Made by a program: the position numbers and the translations under genes. Shown here one piece after another: positions 60,237-64,000 of a stretch of DNA of 64,000 nt (positions are counted from its first letter, which is position 1; each line of letters starts with the position of its first letter). The notes below the pieces were generated by a model. It worked only from the letters and a program-made list of their open reading frames with translations, was not told the DNA's origin and did not search any database. This DNA is from Acidovorax sp. YS12 (GTDB lineage Bacteria > Pseudomonadota > Gammaproteobacteria > Burkholderiales > Burkholderiaceae_C). The DNA lies in assembly GCA_021496925.1 (NCBI GenBank), contig CP053915.1, positions 3,251,501 through 3,315,500 on the forward strand. The letters are read 5' to 3'.

Positions 60237-61282
60237 GCGCCGTTCCCTCGTCCTTCGCCACCTCGCTCGACCGCCGCATCCAGATGCTCCGTACCGCGAT
60301 GGGGCCGCTGATCGCTGCCGCGCTCGAAGACCCGGACGTGGTGGAAGTCCTGCTCAATCCTGATCGCACCCTTTGGGTGGATCGGCTTTCATCGGGCCGC
60401 GCGCCGATGGGCGTGGAGCTGTCCGAGGCGGATGGCGAGCGAATCATCCGGCTGGTCGCCGCCCACGTCGGCGCGGAAGTCCATCGCGGCCAGCCGCTGC
60501 TGTCCGCTGAACTACCCGAAACCGGCGAACGCTTCGAGGGCATCTTGCCGCCGGCGGCGCCGGGGCCGGCCTTCGCGCTGCGCAAGCGCGCCATCGGCGT
60601 GATTCCACTGGAGCGGTACGTCATCGACGGAATGATGACCAGCGCGCAGGCGGGCTTTCTCGTTCGCGCCGTGCGCGAGCGACAGAACGTGTTGATCGCC
60701 GGGGCTACCAGCAGCGGCAAGACCACGCTCGCCAATGCGCTGCTGGCCGAAATCGCCGCGACGGGCGACCGCGTGCTGGTGCTCGAAGACACCGTGGAGC
60801 TGCAATGCGCGGCCCGCGACCACGTGCCGCTGCGAACGCGCGCGGGCGTGGTGTCCATGACCGAGCTGGTGCGCTCGTCCATGCGCCTGCGCCCGGATCG
60901 CGTCGTCGTCGGCGAAGTGCGCGGCGCGGAGGCGCTGGATCTCATCAAGGTGTGGGGCACCGGCCATCCGGGCGGCATCGCCACGATCCACGCAGGCTCC
61001 GCACTGGGCGCGCTGCTGCGCCTGGAGCAACTGATTCTCGAAGTGGCGGTGAACCCGCCCCGTGCGCTGATCGCGGAAGCGGTCAACGTGGTGATTCACA
61101 TCGCCGGGCGCGGGCGCAAGCGCCGCATCGAGAGCATCGCCCGCGTCGTCGGTTTCGACGGCGTGGGTTACCGACTGGCGGATGCGATGGAAACACCGTT
61201 TCCCGAGATGCCGCCACTTCCCGATGCCGCACCCGCTGCGGCGACTTCCCCATCCCTCGACCTTTCTGGAGAACTGCCATGA
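60233..61282 (+). CDS. trbB: TrbB, VirB11-like secretion ATPase
   Basis: A 349-residue hexameric ATPase of the type IV secretion system. Walker A IAGATSSGKTTLAN (155-168), Asp box LVLEDTVELQC, Walker B PDRVVVGEVRGAEAL, His box GHPGGIATIHAGSA. Full length. Overlaps genes on both sides by ATGA. Confidence 0.96.
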   Translation: MSAVPSSFATSLDRRIQMLRTAMGPLIAAALEDPDVVEVLLNPDRTLWVDRLSSGRAPMGVELSEADGERIIRLVAAHVGAEVHRGQPLLSAELPETGERFEGILPPAAPGPAFALRKRAIGVIPLERYVIDGMMTSAQAGFLVRAVRERQNVLIAGATSSGKTTLANALLAEIAATGDRVLVLEDTVELQCAARDHVPLRTRAGVVSMTELVRSSMRLRPDRVVVGEVRGAEALDLIKVWGTGHPGGIATIHAGSALGALLRLEQLILEVAVNPPRALIAEAVNVVIHIAGRGRKRRIESIARVVGFDGVGYRLADAMETPFPEMPPLPDAAPAAATSPSLDLSGELP

Positions 61283-61668
61283 CAACGCACGCCCATGCTT
61301 TCCGTGTTTCCGTAAATCCGCTTCCACGCCGCTCCAGTCCCGCGCGGCTGGATGGCTTGGCTCGCCCGGCCATGCAAGGCTTGATGCTCGCTGCCTTCAT
61401 GCTGCTGCTTGCGGGCACTGCGCAGGCCGCCGGCTCCTCGATGCCCTGGGAAGGCCCGCTGCAATCCATCCTCGAATCCATCCAGGGGCCGGTGGCGCGC
61501 ATCGTCGCGGTCATCATCATCATCGCCACGGGCCTCGCGCTCGCGTTCGGTGACACGTCGGGCGGCTTTCGCAAGCTGATCCAGATCGTGTTTGGCCTGT
61601 CCATCGCGTTTGCGGCTTCGAGCTTCTTCCTGTCGTTCTTCAGCTTCTCGGGCGGGGCCGTCGTATGA
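61279..61668 (+). CDS. trbC: TrbC, conjugative pilin precursor (VirB2-like)
   Basis: A 129-residue prepilin: long leader with a hydrophobic stretch ending GTAQA-AGSS (about 40-53), then two membrane helices (VARIVAVIIIIATGLALAFG and IQIVFGLSIAFAASSFFLSF). Probably processed by the TraF peptidase at 37415. ATGA overlaps on both sides. Confidence 0.95.
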   Translation: MTTHAHAFRVSVNPLPRRSSPARLDGLARPAMQGLMLAAFMLLLAGTAQAAGSSMPWEGPLQSILESIQGPVARIVAVIIIIATGLALAFGDTSGGFRKLIQIVFGLSIAFAASSFFLSFFSFSGGAVV

Positions 61669-61937
61669 GTGCCCCGGACACCTTCGCGGCCGGGTTCGAG
61701 GTGCCGCTGCATCGCTCGCTGACCGAGCCGATTCTGCTGGGCGGCGCGCCGCGCACCGTGGCGATTGCCAACGGCACGTTGGCCGCCGCTGTCGGGCTGG
61801 GCCTGCAACTGTGGATTCCCGGTGTCGTGCTCTGGATCGTCGGCCATTCGCTGGCGATGTGGGGCGCGCGCGTCGATCCGCAGTTCATGGCCGTGTTCGC
61901 CCGGCACATCAAGCACCGCCCGCTGTTGGACGTGTAG
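61665..61937 (+). CDS. trbD: TrbD, VirB3-like secretion protein
   Basis: A 90-residue membrane protein: FEVPLHRSLTEPILLGGAPR (9-28), one or two helices (about 29-65), and FARHIKHRPLLDV end. VirB3/TrbD family. Coupled to trbC (ATGA), 14 nt before trbE. Confidence 0.95.
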   Translation: MSAPDTFAAGFEVPLHRSLTEPILLGGAPRTVAIANGTLAAAVGLGLQLWIPGVVLWIVGHSLAMWGARVDPQFMAVFARHIKHRPLLDV

Positions 61938-61951
61938 GGGAGGACGCCGCG

Positions 61952-64000
61952 ATGCTGAACCTCGCCGAATACCGCCAGCGCCCGGCCTTGCTCGCCGACT
62001 GGCTGCCCTGGGCCGGACTGGTGGCGCCGGGCGTCGTCTTGAACAAGGACGGCAGCTTCCAGCGCACGGCGCGCTTTCGTGGCCCCGACCTTGACAGCGC
62101 GACGCAAGGCGAGCTGATCGCCACGTCGGCTCGCTTGAACAACGCGCTGCGCCGCCTGGGTTCGGGCTGGGCGCTGTTCATCGAAGCCGAGCGCCGCGCC
62201 GCCGCCCACTACCCGCACTCTGATTTCCCCGAACCGTTGTCCTGGCTGGTCGATGAGGAACGCCGCGCCACGTTTGAGGACTCGGGCAATCACTTCGAGA
62301 GCTGCTACCACCTGACGCTGGTGTACCTGCCGCCAGAGGAATCGCGCGCCCGCGCGGCGGGGATGCTGTACGAGAACCGGCCCACCGAAGGCGTGGATTG
62401 GCGCGAGCGTCTGACGGCCTTCGTCGCAGAGACGGATCGCGTCTTTGACCTGCTCGACGGCGTGATGCCGGAGATCGCCTGGTTGGACGACAGCCAGACG
62501 CTAACCTACCTGCACGCGACCGTCTCGACGCGACGCTACCGCGTCGGCGTGCCCGAAGTGCCGTTCCATATCGACGCGCTGCTGACGGACTCCGCGCTGG
62601 TCGGCGGCCTGGCGCCCATGCTGGGCGACCAGCACCTGCGCGTGGTGTCGGTGCGAGGCTTTCCGACTTCGACCTGGCCGGGGATTCTGGACGACCTCAA
62701 CCGCCTGGGCTTTGCGTATCGCTGGAGTACGCGCTTTCTCTGCCTGGACAAAGCTGAGGCGGAACGGGAGTTGGGGCGCCTGCGCCGCCAGTGGTTCGCC
62801 AAGCGCAAGAACATCATCGCGCTGCTGCGCGAAACGATTTTCCAGCAGGAAAGCCCGCTGGTCGATACCGACGCCAACAACAAGGCCGCCGATGCGGATG
62901 CTGCGTTGCAGGAGCTGGGCAGCGATCAAGTCGCCTTCGGCTACCTGACGGCGACCGTCACTGTCATGGATGCAGACGCTACTGTGGCCGACGAGAAGCT
63001 GCGGATGGTGGAGCGTGTGATTCAGGGCCGGGGTTTCGTGACGATCCCCGAAACCTTGAACGCCGTGGATGCGTGGCTGTCCTCGATCCCCGGCAACGCC
63101 TATGCGAATGTGCGCCAGCCCATCGTCTCGACGCTGAACCTGGCGCACATGATGCCGGTGTCGGCGGTATGGGCCGGCCAGGAGCGCAATGCGCATCTCG
63201 ATGGCCCGCCGCTGATCGTCACGCGCACAGACGGCGCGACGCCGTTCCGGCTGGTGACGCACATCGGCGACGTGGGCAACACGCTGGTGGTCGGCCCCAT
63301 CGGCATGGGCAAGTCGGTGCTGCTGGCGACGATGGCGATGCAGTTCCGCCGCTATCGCGGCTCGCGCATCTTCGCCTTCGATATGGGGCGCTCGATCCGC
63401 GCGGCCATCCTGGGCATGGGCGGCGAGCACTACGACCTGGGCGCGGATGACGAAATCGCCTTCCAGCCACTGGCCCGCATCGACCGCGAGGGCTACCGCA
63501 CCTGGGCCAGCGAATGGGTGGAAGGCCGCCTGCTGCACGAAGGCGCGGCCATCGGCCCGGACGAGAAGGCGGCCATCTGGTCTGCGCTGGGGAGCTTGGC
63601 CAGCGCGCCGGTGGAGCAACGCACGCTCACGGGCCTGACGGCCTTGCTGCAATCGAACACCTTGCGCCAGGCACTCGCGCCCTACGTCCTGGGCGGAGCG
63701 CACGGCAGGCTGCTGGATGCCGACCACGACCGCCTCGGCACGGCCGACGTGCAGGCGTTCGAGATGGAGGAGCTGATGCACAGCAAGGCCGCTGTGCTCG
63801 CGGTGCTGCGCTACCTGTTCGCGCGCTTCGAGGAGCGGCTGGATGGTGCGCCCACGCTGCTGATTCTCGATGAAGCGTGGTTGTTCCTCGATGACCCGGT
63901 GTTCGCGGCGCGCATCCGCCAGTGGCTCAAGACGCTGCGCAAGAAGAACGTCAGCGTCATCTTCGCCACGCAGTCGCTCGCGGACGTGAAGGACTCGGCT
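61952..64000 (+). CDS. trbE: TrbE, VirB4-like secretion ATPase (partial, 3' end beyond window)
   Basis: 683 codons of an expected 800 or so. CagE/TrbE domain in the first 400 residues, Walker A VVGPIGMGKSVLLATM (about 448), Walker B TLLILDEAWLFLDDPVF near 635, and the later motif SVIFATQSLADVKDS. Starts with GGGGAGGACGC before ATG 61952. Energises pilus assembly and transfer. Confidence 0.96.
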   Translation, partial: MLNLAEYRQRPALLADWLPWAGLVAPGVVLNKDGSFQRTARFRGPDLDSATQGELIATSARLNNALRRLGSGWALFIEAERRAAAHYPHSDFPEPLSWLVDEERRATFEDSGNHFESCYHLTLVYLPPEESRARAAGMLYENRPTEGVDWRERLTAFVAETDRVFDLLDGVMPEIAWLDDSQTLTYLHATVSTRRYRVGVPEVPFHIDALLTDSALVGGLAPMLGDQHLRVVSVRGFPTSTWPGILDDLNRLGFAYRWSTRFLCLDKAEAERELGRLRRQWFAKRKNIIALLRETIFQQESPLVDTDANNKAADADAALQELGSDQVAFGYLTATVTVMDADATVADEKLRMVERVIQGRGFVTIPETLNAVDAWLSSIPGNAYANVRQPIVSTLNLAHMMPVSAVWAGQERNAHLDGPPLIVTRTDGATPFRLVTHIGDVGNTLVVGPIGMGKSVLLATMAMQFRRYRGSRIFAFDMGRSIRAAILGMGGEHYDLGADDEIAFQPLARIDREGYRTWASEWVEGRLLHEGAAIGPDEKAAIWSALGSLASAPVEQRTLTGLTALLQSNTLRQALAPYVLGGAHGRLLDADHDRLGTADVQAFEMEELMHSKAAVLAVLRYLFARFEERLDGAPTLLILDEAWLFLDDPVFAARIRQWLKTLRKKNVSVIFATQSLADVKDSA

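Overview
The window is high-GC betaproteobacterial DNA, most likely from a Comamonadaceae member (Acidovorax/Alicycliphilus/Diaphorobacter type). The gene content, the metX-metW and RRM gene style, and three copies of a short intergenic repeat that I recognise from that family support this. It has two parts: chromosome from 1 to about 20,995, and an integrative conjugative element (ICE) of the Tn4371 family from about 20,996 to past the right edge.

Chromosome. A minus-strand operon (4661 to below 1) encodes oxygen-independent ubiquinone synthesis: ubiU, ubiV, ubiT, a small DGC-type cysteine protein, ubiX and ubiD (cut by the window edge). An FNR/Dnr-like box lies upstream. An MFS transporter is divergent from it. 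Then come a PAS-GGDEF diguanylate cyclase, an IS110-family insertion sequence with a possible bridge-RNA leader, a monoacylglycerol-lipase-like hydrolase, an M20 peptidase, two methyl-accepting chemotaxis proteins around a membrane diguanylate cyclase, metX-metW behind a SAM-II-like riboswitch and terminator, a GDT1-family manganese exporter behind a yybP-ykoY riboswitch, and two paralogous RRM RNA-binding proteins with long leaders.

ICE backbone. The 8-bp Tn4371-type attachment sequence TTTTTCAT forms the end of the terminator behind the second RRM gene. The tyrosine integrase follows. Next to it is an accessory spot holding a truncated DUF1016 gene fused to a probable E1(ThiF)-JAB remnant and a ComEC-like MBL hydrolase. 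The maintenance region carries DUF2958 (twice), DUF932, a large ParB, DUF736, an XRE regulator, an FseA-like DUF6499-DUF2285 activator with an AlpA/RdfS-like excisionase, a RepA-like initiator followed by three iterons, and ParA. Conjugation genes are DUF2840, traF, a relaxase, a LysR (traR-like), eexN, traG, a CopG-type protein and trbB to trbE (cut by the right edge). Related non-coding repeats and strong GC hairpins lie between the backbone genes.

ICE cargo (40,434-56,387). About 16 kb of lower-GC, mosaic DNA sits between relaxase and the traR-like LysR. It looks like an osmotic, potassium and desiccation-stress island. It has otsA and otsB (trehalose), a complete Kdp potassium pump in the unusual order F-x-A-C-B, its own EIIA-Ntr-like regulator, kdpD-kdpE, a TorF-type porin, and a divergent operon of two tiny membrane proteins, a GNAT acetyltransferase and a RimK-like ATP-grasp ligase. 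The two operons diverge from a region with 11-bp-spaced CGTAAA half-sites, a plausible KdpE target. I infer that this is a mobile stress-tolerance system combining K+ uptake, trehalose and possibly an acylated peptide product. The peptide part is the least understood.
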